From a virus, in the IMG/VR virus record IMGVR_UViG_3300018432_000001, positions 1 to 64,000 of that record: a DNA stretch of 64,000 nt. One strand, given 5' to 3'. Numbering within the stretch: the stretch's first letter is position 1; every line of letters begins with the position of its first letter. Positions 14,504 to 21,970 of the stretch are shown here, piece after piece. The position numbers were made by a program, and so were the translations under genes. A model generated the notes under the pieces. The model was not told where the DNA came from. It ran no database searches and worked only from the letters and a program-made list of their open reading frames with translations.

Positions 14504-15673
14504 CTACTCTCCCTTGACGTTGACGATCTGGCGCAGCTTGTGCACGACCTCGACGAGGCTGTCCGCGTCTTTCATGATCTGGTCGATGTCCTTGTACGCG
14601 TCGGGGATCTCGTCGAGGAACGCGACCTTGTCGTTCCATTCGATGCCGACCATGCGCTCACGCAGCTGCTCGTGGGTGAACTCGGCTTTCGCTTTCGTCC
14701 GCGAGTAGTTGCGCCCCGCGCCGTGCGGGCTGGAGTTGAACGAGACCGGGTTCCCCTTGCCTTTCACCACGTAGGAGGCGGTGCCCATGGAGCCGGGGAT
14801 GAGGCCCAGGCGGCCCTCCTCGGCGTTGATGGCGCCCTTGCGGGTGATCCACAGCTTCTTGCCCCAGTGCTCTTCCTGGGCGGTGTAGTTGTGGTGGCAG
14901 TTGATCTCGGTGTCGACGACGATCTCGGAGTCGCTCCACGCCTCGAACGCGGCGATCATGCGGCGCATCATTTCCACGCGGTTTTCCTGGGCGAACTCCT
15001 GGGCCCACATCATCTCGCGGATGTAGTCGTAGAATTCGTCGGTGCCCTGCGCGATGTAGGCGAGATCCTTGTCGGGCAGGTCGATGTACCACTGCTTGCA
15101 CAGCCGCTGGGCGACCTTGATGTGGTGCTGGGCGATGCGGTTGCCGATGCCTCGGCTTCCCGAGTGCAAGAACAACCAGACAAACCCCTCCTCATCCACG
15201 CAGAGCTCGCAAAAATGGTTGCCCGATCCCAGGGAACCGAGGTGCATCTGCCAGTTCCCCAGGTAGGAGGAGGGCTTGAAGCGCGCGGTCCTGGCCTTGG
15301 CTTCGAGGAACTCGATCGACTGCTCGGCGGTCGCGGTCAGGTGCGTGTTGATGCCCCCCTTCCCCAGCGGGATGGCCTTCTCGATAGCCTTGCGCACCAC
15401 CGACAGATCCAGGTGTGCGATCTGGTCGACGTGGTGGCGGGTGCGGACGGCGGCCATGCCACAGCCGATGTCGACACCCACGGCGGCGGGCATGATCATG
15501 CCCAACGTCGGGATCACCGATCCGACCGTCGCGCCCTTGCCGTAGTGGACGTCGGGCATGACCGCCACGTGCGGCCAGACGCCCCGCATCGACGCCGTCC
15601 GCAGTACCTGCTCGCGGGCCTCGTCCTCCATGATCGAGGCCCAGCTCTTCGCCTTCTCGTTGAGGTCTTCCAT
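14504..15673 (-). CDS. rtcB: RtcB-type tRNA/RNA ligase, 389 aa
   Basis: GTP-dependent RNA ligase that joins 2',3'-cyclic phosphate or 3'-phosphate ends to 5'-OH ends. All family blocks are present in order: DVHYGKGATVG (41-51), VGVDIGCGM with metal ligand C71, GSLGSGNHFCEL with H153, HSGSRGIGN with H170, INCHHNY with H260/H261, TRKGAINAEEGRLGLIPGSMGT (277-298), and SSPHGAGR with the guanylylated H317. The length is close to the short bacterial form (about 380-480). The gene is coupled to a 180-aa unknown downstream. With the nucleotidyltransferase at 1-205 and the tRNA-Lys at 23.0 kb it points to RNA repair. Confidence 0.96.
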   Translation of the reverse strand: MEDLNEKAKSWASIMEDEAREQVLRTASMRGVWPHVAVMPDVHYGKGATVGSVIPTLGMIMPAAVGVDIGCGMAAVRTRHHVDQIAHLDLSVVRKAIEKAIPLGKGGINTHLTATAEQSIEFLEAKARTARFKPSSYLGNWQMHLGSLGSGNHFCELCVDEEGFVWLFLHSGSRGIGNRIAQHHIKVAQRLCKQWYIDLPDKDLAYIAQGTDEFYDYIREMMWAQEFAQENRVEMMRRMIAAFEAWSDSEIVVDTEINCHHNYTAQEEHWGKKLWITRKGAINAEEGRLGLIPGSMGTASYVVKGKGNPVSFNSSPHGAGRNYSRTKAKAEFTHEQLRERMVGIEWNDKVAFLDEIPDAYKDIDQIMKDADSLVEVVHKLRQIVNVKGE

Positions 15674-15697
15674 ATGCGTGCCTTTCGATCGGTCCGG

Positions 15698-16006
15698 TTA
15701 GTCGTTGTCGTCGCCGTCGGTGTAGGTGTCGCCGACCTTGAGCTTGTCCCAGTCGGCTTTGGGGATGCAGTCGGAGTACTCGTAGGTGGCGTCTTCGAAG
15801 ACGACGAGGTAGCAGTCGTCCTCGACGTCGGCGGTGCAGCTGGGGCCGTCGGAGTCGACGACGCAGTCGGTCTCGATCCACCCGTCGGGGTGCTCTTCGA
15901 GGCGGGTGATCTCGCCGGTGGCCTCCTTGGGGCCGCTGAACCCGCACGCCCCGAGGGCGAGCAGGGCGGCGCCCCCGGCGGCGGCGGCGATGGCAGTCGT
16001 TTTCAT
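15698..16006 (-). CDS. Lipoprotein, 102 aa
   Basis: Start MKTTAIAAAAGGAALLALGACG: a positively charged start, hydrophobic core and lipobox LGAC with Cys21 for lipidation. The ATG at 16006 has GGAATGGAA upstream; the ATG at 16021 has none. The mature part has four further cysteines and ends WDKLKVGDTYTDG. A homologue with the same layout is at 26925-27368, so this is a family of small surface lipoproteins; superinfection exclusion is a guess. Confidence 0.82.
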   Translation of the reverse strand: MKTTAIAAAAGGAALLALGACGFSGPKEATGEITRLEEHPDGWIETDCVVDSDGPSCTADVEDDCYLVVFEDATYEYSDCIPKADWDKLKVGDTYTDGDDND

Positions 16007-16035
16007 CGGATTCCATTCCATAGTGGTGTGTGCGG

Positions 16036-16647
16036 TTACTGCAGCTCAGCGGAACGCTTGAGCCACAAGGTCTCGAAGGCGTCGAACTGCTCGCTCGTGA
16101 TCTGCCCGGAGTCGCGGGCGACGTCGGCGCGGAACATGGCGTGATCGAGTTCGGCGCGAGTCGTACTGTCGGCGAGCTCCTGCTCGATCTGGTCCAGCGT
16201 GGCCCCGGCCGGGATCTGCGCGACCGCCTCGATCCACGAGGCGCGTTTCTTGACCAGCGAGAACCAGACCCGGAAGTCGCGGTGGTCGATCCACCAGGAC
16301 GCCTCCCGGGACTGGGCCAGTATTCCCAGCACCGCCGCCTGCTCCAGTTCCGGCGTCGACGCGTACGCGTCTCTCACCCGGTCCGTGACAGTGTCGACTG
16401 CGTCGGCCCGGATGGCGTGCGCCCACGCCACCTGCCGCTTCGATCCCTGCAACGGCGGCCAGCCTTCGGCTGCGGACCGCTCGGCCGCGAGCCGGTTGCG
16501 TTCGTCGTTCGCCTGCTGCAGGCAAGTGGGGCACGCGCGCTCGCCGAGCTTTGCGGCCTTGCGTGCGCGCTCGCCGTTCACGTCGGTGCCGTAGATCTGC
16601 TGTCGGCCGTTGTGGCCGCAGGAGTGGGAGATGTCGTACCAGGCCAC
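16036..16647 (-). CDS. Zinc-finger hypothetical protein, 203 aa
   Basis: Starts at GTG 16647 (MAWYDISHSCGHNGRQQIYG). SCGH at 9-12 and ERACPTC at about 36-42 form a CxH..CxxC zinc site of a type seen in many phage and conjugative-element proteins, followed by the typical PPLQGSKRQVAWAHAIR block. The rest is helical. Function is not established in that family. Confidence 0.65.
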   Translation of the reverse strand: MAWYDISHSCGHNGRQQIYGTDVNGERARKAAKLGERACPTCLQQANDERNRLAAERSAAEGWPPLQGSKRQVAWAHAIRADAVDTVTDRVRDAYASTPELEQAAVLGILAQSREASWWIDHRDFRVWFSLVKKRASWIEAVAQIPAGATLDQIEQELADSTTRAELDHAMFRADVARDSGQITSEQFDAFETLWLKRSAELQ

Positions 16648-16648
16648 G

Positions 16649-16927
16649 TTATGCTCCCTCGACTTCGACTTCGACTTCCAGTTCGATTCGGGGGAGCATG
16701 GAGACGGCCACGGCCGCCAGGTAGCACAGCTCTTCACGGGGCCATTCGGACAGGAGCACTTGGACGCCTCCGGCGACGGCGACGTGCTCGGAGACGCCGT
16801 CGCGCCGGATCTCCTCGATGTTGCCGACCATCATGTCGATCGTCTCGCGGATTCGGGGTAGCTCACGTTGGAGCCGCAGCTGGATCTCGTACCGGCTCGG
16901 TGTCGCGTCGGGTTTCTTGCGTCGCAT
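16649..16927 (-). CDS. Hypothetical helical protein, 92 aa
   Basis: Not recognised. Amphipathic helices throughout (YEIQLRLQRELPRIRETIDMM; EELCYLAAVAVSMLP) and an odd EVEVEVEGA tail coded by GAAGTCGAAGTC repeats. One base separates its stop from the next GTG. Confidence 0.6.
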   Translation of the reverse strand: MRRKKPDATPSRYEIQLRLQRELPRIRETIDMMVGNIEEIRRDGVSEHVAVAGGVQVLLSEWPREELCYLAAVAVSMLPRIELEVEVEVEGA

Positions 16928-16942
16928 GGGGTGGTCCTTTCC

Positions 16943-18244
16943 TTAGATGAGGGCGTCGTCGATGAAGTCGAGGTCGGGGAAGCGGTCGCGGGCGAGCACC
17001 GCCGCGCACGACCGGTGCATTGTCGCGTGGAGCCACCGGTCGTTATCGACATAGCTGATCAGCTCGTAGTAGGTGCGATGCTGCACCTGGATGCCGGTGC
17101 CGCACACGATGCAGGAGTGGGGTTCGGGGTAGCCCATCGCCTCGCGGTCGTGGCGCGACAGCGTGGACACGAGGTACCAGGGCCCCATCGGCAGCTCGGC
17201 CGGGACCCCCGGAACCGCCTGGAGAATGCGCTCGTACTCGGTTTGGTCGATCATGGTGAACCGCGTCCCCTCCGGGTCGCGGGCGATCTTGACCTTCTCG
17301 CCCGGCGGCTTGGGCGGCAGTCCCTCCCCCTTCGGGTAGGACTTGATCCAGATCTTCCTGACGACCTCGCCCTCCTCGTTGCGGTAGCGGCGCCAGTGGC
17401 CCCCCACCTCGAAGCTCACCCCGATCGTGCGGTCGCTCGCCCCGCGCTCGGAGGCCTCGATCGGCTCCGTCCCCCGGGCCAGGTCGATGATGCGCACCGA
17501 CCGCCGGTACGGGCGCTTGACGCCCGCGTTGACAGCGGCCTGCTGGATCGGGCGCGGCAGCGTCTGCGTACGCGGTTCACTCGCCCGCGCCAGCGCCAGC
17601 CGCAGCACGTCCCCGAGGGAGACGTCGGACTCGGTGATGGGCGCTTCCATCTCGCCGACGAACGAGGGCAGCCACACCTGGCTGCTGGCCGACAGGTCGC
17701 CGAGGATGCGGCGCTCCTCCGGGTCGTCGTTGGCGACGCGCTTGCGGTCGGACAGGCGGGCGTAGGCGACGAACGCGGTCCCGTAGAGGGACTTGATGGG
17801 CAGGTCGGACGGTTCGAACGGCACCAGGACCGAGATGACGTTGTGCGCGAGGATGCCCTGTTCGATGACGCGGACACGCATCGGACCCTCGAACGCGACG
17901 ATGGTCCGTTCGGGCAACGGCGGCAGCTCCGACAGCTGCTCGTCGGACATGGTCTCGATTTCGGCCACGGTGTGACTGAGCAGGTCGGTCTCGATCAACA
18001 GCAGTTCGCAGGCGCGCATGTGGCGTTTCAGGGCCCGAGCCCAGACCAGGTGCCGCTCCACACCCAGCGTGTTGGAAAGGGCTTCCCCGTAGAGGTTGTC
18101 CATCATGGCGTTGAGCGCGGCGGCGTTGTAGTCCAGAGCGCTCTCGCACATCTGGGCGCGTTCGCGGGCGATGTCGACCGGCCGGAACGGCGTGAACTCG
18201 ACGGGTTCGTCCCCGTCCTCAAGGCGCGCGGGATCGACGTTCAT
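16943..18244 (-). CDS. Conserved mobile-element protein with GHWRRYRN motif, 433 aa
   Basis: ATG at 18244 follows GAAGGAG. The first 160 residues are helical, the middle is mixed. At about residues 260-330 it has VRIIDLARG..FEVGGHWRRYRNEEGEVVRKIWIKSYPKGEGLPP. This recalls the 'GHWR.q....iWI.pY.KGP' block of many actinobacterial plasmid and phage proteins of unknown role. A CIVCGTG knuckle lies near the end. The 358-aa protein at 19365 has a shorter version of the same block. Confidence 0.65.
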   Translation of the reverse strand: MNVDPARLEDGDEPVEFTPFRPVDIARERAQMCESALDYNAAALNAMMDNLYGEALSNTLGVERHLVWARALKRHMRACELLLIETDLLSHTVAEIETMSDEQLSELPPLPERTIVAFEGPMRVRVIEQGILAHNVISVLVPFEPSDLPIKSLYGTAFVAYARLSDRKRVANDDPEERRILGDLSASSQVWLPSFVGEMEAPITESDVSLGDVLRLALARASEPRTQTLPRPIQQAAVNAGVKRPYRRSVRIIDLARGTEPIEASERGASDRTIGVSFEVGGHWRRYRNEEGEVVRKIWIKSYPKGEGLPPKPPGEKVKIARDPEGTRFTMIDQTEYERILQAVPGVPAELPMGPWYLVSTLSRHDREAMGYPEPHSCIVCGTGIQVQHRTYYELISYVDNDRWLHATMHRSCAAVLARDRFPDLDFIDDALI

Positions 18245-18307
18245 GGGGTGCACTCCTTCTTGCGTCGGGGCGACGCGGATCAATTCCTGGGGTGGTAGCG
18301 GTGATCG

Positions 18308-18313
18308 CTTATA
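18308..18313 (-). promoter_or_regulatory. Possible -10 box for the 433-aa gene
   Basis: TATAAG on the minus strand in the 139-base gap upstream of ATG 18244. TTGTTG lies upstream but only 14 bases away, so the -35 is weak. Confidence 0.35.
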
Positions 18314-18383
18314 GGTGGGCGCGGGCGCAACAACCCACGGGTTGCCGCCATGGCCTTGGTCACACAATGTGGTTGGTGTTCGG

Positions 18384-18575
18384 TCAGGATGCCGAAGAGG
18401 TGTGGCAGGAGCAGACGCACGAAGTACCGCAGAACTTGCACTCGGCTGGCCGCTTGGACCCGGCGTGGCCGGTGTCGCCTTGGCAGTACTCGTGGCCGGT
18501 GCGACCATCCGGAAGCACCATGTCGCCGTGAAGGCACGCGGTGGACAGGTAGTCGTGATCGATGTGCCCGGTCAT
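18384..18575 (-). CDS. Cys/His-rich small protein, 63 aa
   Basis: ATG at 18575 overlaps the PadR-like stop (ATGA). Its C-terminus (ECKFCGTSCVCSCHTSS) has five cysteines and a histidine, likely a zinc site; more Cys and His residues occur earlier (STACLHGD; HEYCQGDTGH). Function unknown. Confidence 0.65.
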   Translation of the reverse strand: MTGHIDHDYLSTACLHGDMVLPDGRTGHEYCQGDTGHAGSKRPAECKFCGTSCVCSCHTSSAS

Positions 18576-18880
18576 CGGCCGGTGCCCAGCAGGTGCCGCA
18601 CGTCCTCGCGGTGGGCGTCGGCGATGCGGTAGAACCGGCGGCGGGGCTGCCAGCCGCCGTTCTCGCGGGGCTCGGCCTCTTCCCACTCGCTGGTGAGCCA
18701 CCGGTGGCGTTCCAGTTTCATCAGCTCGACGGCCACTGCCCCCGAAGGGACGCGGAAGAACCACCGGCGCGGGAGGGCCTTGGCGATCTTGAGCCCGTAC
18801 ATCTGGCCGTCGTCATGATCGAGCAGGAGACGGAGGATCTGGCGGGTGGTGCGGTTGACAGCGAACGGCGGCGCGCTCAC
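18572..18880 (-). CDS. PadR-type winged-helix regulator, 102 aa
   Basis: TRQILRLLLDHDDGQMYGLKIAKAL..GAVAVELMKLERHRWLTSEWE..RRRFYRIAD follows the PadR consensus: helix, YGl.I, v...L..Le..gwl..e, wing and Y.lt. It begins at GTG 18880 and is coupled to the 63-aa gene. It differs clearly from the PadR at 3663, so it is not a recent copy. Confidence 0.8.
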   Translation of the reverse strand: MSAPPFAVNRTTRQILRLLLDHDDGQMYGLKIAKALPRRWFFRVPSGAVAVELMKLERHRWLTSEWEEAEPRENGGWQPRRRFYRIADAHREDVRHLLGTGR

Positions 18881-18966
18881 GGCGGCTCCTTCAGGGTGGG
18901 ATACGACAGGATTTCATGTCGGTGCGGTAGAAACACTCTAACGGCCCCCACCGACAGCGCCCGGAC

Positions 18967-19218
18967 TCAGCGGACGGGGTCGGCGTACTCGGGCCGGAAC
19001 GGTTCCAGTGGGCAGTCCGCGTCGCACGGGTCCTCCTCGCACACCGGGCACTCCCCGTAGCCGTCGTCGCGTTCGACCGCGTACGCAACCTTCTCCAGCT
19101 CAGCTGGGGAACGCACATCGGCATGCCACTGGGCGACTTCGCGCATGGCAGCGGCGATGATCGCGCGCGGATCGTACGGGTCGGTGACCGGCGGAGCGTC
19201 CTGACCAGTGCCGGGCAT
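18967..19218 (-). CDS. Hypothetical zinc-binding protein, 83 aa
   Basis: ATG at 19218 (MPGTGQDAPPVTDPYDPRAI). CPVCEEDPCDADC near residue 58-70 is a tight Cys cluster. It begins 2 bases after the stop of the 46-aa membrane protein. Function unknown. Confidence 0.62.
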   Translation of the reverse strand: MPGTGQDAPPVTDPYDPRAIIAAAMREVAQWHADVRSPAELEKVAYAVERDDGYGECPVCEEDPCDADCPLEPFRPEYADPVR

Positions 19219-19220
19219 GG

Positions 19221-19361
19221 TCACAGCACCCACTTGAACAGCGCCGCGACACCCCACGCGAAGGCCAGGATGATCGCCAGGACAGCGGCGAGCGCGCCGA
19301 GGCCACGTGCCAGGCTCGGCTCGGACTTGGTTCCGGACTCGTCGGATGGTTCGTTTCGCAT
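19221..19361 (-). CDS. Small single-pass membrane protein, 46 aa
   Basis: ATG at 19361, soluble head (RNEPSDESGTKSEPSLA), membrane helix (LGALAAVLAIILAFAWGVAAL) and tail FKWVL. It overlaps nothing and stops 2 bases before the next ATG. A holin-like accessory is possible in size, but it lies 7 kb from the endolysin. Confidence 0.65.
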   Translation of the reverse strand: MRNEPSDESGTKSEPSLARGLGALAAVLAIILAFAWGVAALFKWVL

Positions 19362-19364
19362 GCT

Positions 19365-20441
19365 TCAGTTTCCCCTGGATGCTCTCGGCAACGTACCTGA
19401 TCGGACAGTGTCGCAGTCCTCGTCGGACAGCAGCTCGGGGTGGTGGTAGCAGGTGGTGCCCCGACGCGTGATCACGCCGGTCTCGGGGTCGCGGGTAGGG
19501 CGACGCTCCCACAGCGGGACGGTGTAGCGGGCCGGGCGCCGGATGACGCCGTCGTCGCCGGTGTGCTGGCTTTCCTCGTGCAGGAGCTGCTGCGCGCGCG
19601 GGCGCAGGCTCATGACGCGAACCTGCTGTTCGGGTCGAGCGCCCAGGCGCGCGGCCCGTTTCCGCAGACCTTGGGGAACGGCCTCATGTTCGTCGCGGCC
19701 GAGGGAGCGGGCGGTGGCGATCATGAACGCGATACGCAGCATCCGGGGGACGGCGTACCGATTGGAGCGGCCCACGTGCGGCAGCTCGGCGATGTCGGTG
19801 TTGCAGTTGACGATGTGGTCGAGTTCCTCGATGATCTCGGGGTACTCCGAGCGCGCTCCTTCGCGCATGGTGCTGGCGTAGGTGAACAGCCGCAGGTGCG
19901 TCTGGCGGCTGGGCCGTTCACTGATGATGATGGTCTGGTTCTCCCCCGGCTGGTTAAGGTTCTCGGTGAACGGCCCGGAGATGGCGGGGATGAATCCGCA
20001 GTCGTCGATGGGGCCCCACGCGGCGGCGCAGATCGGAGTCCAGTCGCCGCGATCGTTCAGGGGCAGCTCCAGGGGATTCCCGAACACGCAGAAACCGTAG
20101 TCGGAGGGGAAGGCATCGTCGAACCGGCACGGCCCGAACTCTTGCTCGCACGCCCACGCGTGGGCCACGAGCGGACCGGACAGGTGGTAGAGGTCGGCGC
20201 GGGTGATCATGCGCCGATGCCACGCAGCCAGCTGCCGGGCGGCGCTGTCCAGCAGCGGGTCACCGATGTCCATGGGGGTGGCGCCGACGGCTTCGATGGG
20301 GCGCAGCAGCTGCCGTTCGGTAGAGAGCCCGGACAGTTCCTCGATGGGCACGGTCGTGCCAGGCCGCATCGGGTGCTTCCCCAACAGGACGTTGCGCAGG
20401 TAGGCGGTGGCGGTGGGGTTGTAGCGGGGGTAGGGGGACAT
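19365..20441 (-). CDS. Hypothetical protein, 358 aa
   Basis: Not recognised. ATG at 20441 (MSPYPRYNPTATAYLRNVLL) comes 1 base after the methyltransferase stop. An N-terminal mixed domain is followed at about 280-335 by VRVMSLRPR..RRPARYTVPLWERRPTRDPETGV, which resembles the tail block of the 433-aa protein at 16943. Its partner, if any, is probably the adjacent methyltransferase. Confidence 0.6.
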   Translation of the reverse strand: MSPYPRYNPTATAYLRNVLLGKHPMRPGTTVPIEELSGLSTERQLLRPIEAVGATPMDIGDPLLDSAARQLAAWHRRMITRADLYHLSGPLVAHAWACEQEFGPCRFDDAFPSDYGFCVFGNPLELPLNDRGDWTPICAAAWGPIDDCGFIPAISGPFTENLNQPGENQTIIISERPSRQTHLRLFTYASTMREGARSEYPEIIEELDHIVNCNTDIAELPHVGRSNRYAVPRMLRIAFMIATARSLGRDEHEAVPQGLRKRAARLGARPEQQVRVMSLRPRAQQLLHEESQHTGDDGVIRRPARYTVPLWERRPTRDPETGVITRRGTTCYHHPELLSDEDCDTVRSGTLPRASRGN

Positions 20442-20442
20442 C

Positions 20443-21111
20443 TCAATGCCTTTCACTGGTCGCGGGGAGGCGGTCGTAGACGAAGACGATGTCGTGGAGA
20501 CCCCACCACTGCACGGGCGCGTGGTACTCGACCTCGGCCCATTCCGTTTCCAGGATCTTGTGGAGCGCGTCGTCGCCGGTGCAGCCGCCGTCGCCTTCAC
20601 CGATGTAGATGATCCGCTGCCCCGTGTAGGCGCGGACGGCGTCGGCCCCGTCGCTGGTGTTGTAGGGCGGCCACGACAGCAGGAGGGTCACGCCGGACCC
20701 GGCGGCGGCGACCGTGTCGGCCGCTTCGCCGGGGAGCACCGTCGTCCAGTGCTCGACGCCTCGGTGCCAGTGGTTGTCCTCGGGGGTGGCCGCATGCCGG
20801 TCGTAGGTGAGGGTGAACACGCCGCGCTCGGCCAGGAGCCGCGCCCAGTACCCGCTTCCGGCCATCGGATCGATCACCGTGTCCCCGCAGAACCGGAGGA
20901 CAAAATCGACCGTCTCCGGGTCGGAGACCGTCCAGGCGTAGCGCGGGATCAGCTGCTTGCGCAGCTTCGTGGAGGCGACGTTGCGCCAGATGCCGTCGTC
21001 GTCATCGCCGTGGAGCGGATCGCGTGGGAGCACAGCATGCTGGCGCATGAGGTCGTCCCATCCGATGTGGTCCTTGACCGCATCCCAGTAGGGATTCCAC
21101 CGTGCTCCCAC
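20443..21111 (-). CDS. SAM-dependent methyltransferase, probably DNA, 222 aa
   Basis: VIDPMAGSGYWARLLAERG at about residues 79-97 is the SAM-binding loop (D/E-P-x-A-G-S-G) and LLLSWPPYNTS at about 142-152 is the catalytic motif (N/D/S-PPY). The latter reads SWPPY rather than DPPY. The C-terminus (IIYIGEGDGGCTGDD) matches a small methyltransferase group found in phages. It is an orphan: no restriction enzyme is near. Plausibly it modifies the phage's own DNA against restriction. Confidence 0.72.
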   Translation of the reverse strand: MGARWNPYWDAVKDHIGWDDLMRQHAVLPRDPLHGDDDDGIWRNVASTKLRKQLIPRYAWTVSDPETVDFVLRFCGDTVIDPMAGSGYWARLLAERGVFTLTYDRHAATPEDNHWHRGVEHWTTVLPGEAADTVAAAGSGVTLLLSWPPYNTSDGADAVRAYTGQRIIYIGEGDGGCTGDDALHKILETEWAEVEYHAPVQWWGLHDIVFVYDRLPATSERH

Positions 21112-21123
21112 CAGCCTGTCTCC

Positions 21124-21372
21124 TTATCCCGCGAAGTTCACGCGGGCTTCGTGCGCGAGTTGCTGCCCGCTGTTGTCGGCCAGGAAGTACAGGACGCTGC
21201 GCGTGTCCCAAACCTCGGCGCCGTCGTTGCTGACTTCGACCACGTCGACGTCCTGCACGGCGTACTCCATGGGCCTCTTCAGGCCCATGGTCGCCACGCG
21301 CACCGGGGTGTCGTCCCCGGTAGCAGCAGCGAACCCTTCGAGGGTATCGATCAGTTCACGGATAGTGTTCAT
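21124..21372 (-). CDS. Hypothetical protein, 82 aa
   Basis: Not recognised. ATG at 21372. Helix then beta strands (VRVATMGLKRPMEYAVQDVDVVEV). It diverges from the SLOG gene across only 40 bases, so their promoters overlap. Confidence 0.6.
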   Translation of the reverse strand: MNTIRELIDTLEGFAAATGDDTPVRVATMGLKRPMEYAVQDVDVVEVSNDGAEVWDTRSVLYFLADNSGQQLAHEARVNFAG

Positions 21373-21400
21373 CAGAGTGAGAGTGCCTTTCGTGAATCGG

Positions 21401-21413
21401 TATTCTTACACAG
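21401..21413 (+). promoter_or_regulatory. TATTCT -10 box for a leaderless mRNA
   Basis: TATTCT (21401-21406) is 6 bases before GTG 21413, so the transcript would start at the codon itself. No Shine-Dalgarno sequence is present. The same spacing is seen at 26173 and 60719. Confidence 0.6.
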
Positions 21414-21835
21414 TGACAGTGCGAGTTCTGGCAACCGGCGGGCGAGGCTTCCCCGGGCGCGCCGCCGTCGCCCGAGCGCTGGCCCACGTCGAAGGGCTCT
21501 TCCCCCATACATCACCCGGCGACTTCATCCTCGTCCACGGCGACTGCAAGTTCCGGCGCCGGGACGGCACCATCGACTACGACCGCAGCGCCGACCAGCT
21601 CGCGGCCCAAGAGGCCACCAAGCGCGGCTGGCAGATCGAAGCCCACCCCGTCGACTGGGAGAGCATCCCACCCAGCCAGTACAGCGCGGCCGGACGGGCA
21701 CGCAACGCACACATGGTCAGCCTCGGGGCCGATATCTGCATCGCGCTCCCCGGCGGCGGCGGTACGCGCAACTGCAGGAACGCCGCCCACCGGGCAGGCA
21801 TCACCGTCATCACCCTGGCCGATGTCCCAGTGTGA
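21413..21835 (+). CDS. SLOG-family (DUF2493/YspA-like) nucleotide-binding protein, 140 aa
   Basis: MTVRVLATGGRGFPGRAAV is the glycine-rich Rossmann start (TGGR..). It is followed by LVHGDCKFRRRDGTIDYDRSADQLAAQEATKRGW and VDWESI, then RNAHMVSLGADICIALPGGGGTRNCRNAAH. The HG...GAD...G..LA..wa....V.....aW...G..AG..RN..M ... ad.vlaFpGG.GT pattern is the DUF2493 signature. SLOG proteins bind nucleotides and often sense second messengers in defence or mobile-element contexts. The role here is open. Confidence 0.85.
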   Translation: MTVRVLATGGRGFPGRAAVARALAHVEGLFPHTSPGDFILVHGDCKFRRRDGTIDYDRSADQLAAQEATKRGWQIEAHPVDWESIPPSQYSAAGRARNAHMVSLGADICIALPGGGGTRNCRNAAHRAGITVITLADVPV

Positions 21836-21970
21836 GGAGACCACGCTTACAGTGACAGGGTCTACACTGACTGCTCTGCTGCGGGTGCTGGTACACACCG
21901 GGACGCATGGAGCCTGGTCAACCACGGCTCCCTGAGCCGCCATCAGAACAGACCTTCGTTGGAGGACAAC
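21836..21970 (+). promoter_or_regulatory. Leader of the 350-aa gene with -10-like box and hairpin
   Basis: TACACT (about 21863-21868), preceded by TGACAG, could form a promoter. The hairpin GGAGCC-TGG..CCA-GGCTCC at about 21909-21931 lies between it and a strong TTGGAGGA ribosome site just before ATG 21971. Confidence 0.4.

Noticed and set aside
14540-16144. Long plus-strand frame opposite rtcB (534 codons)
   Set aside because: It is antisense to rtcB, whose full set of motifs is read from the minus strand, and has no ribosome site; high GC keeps such frames open.
16868-18298. Plus-strand frame of 476 codons
   Set aside because: Antisense to the 433-aa gene, low-complexity and without a start signal.
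18901-18924. Possible 8-codon leader peptide (MKSCRIPP) before the PadR-like gene
   Set aside because: Its stop overlaps the ribosome site, which is interesting, but 8 codons can arise by chance and no attenuator structure is clear.
20446-21855. Plus-strand frame of 469 codons
   Set aside because: It lies opposite the methyltransferase and shifts into a different frame than the real SLOG gene.
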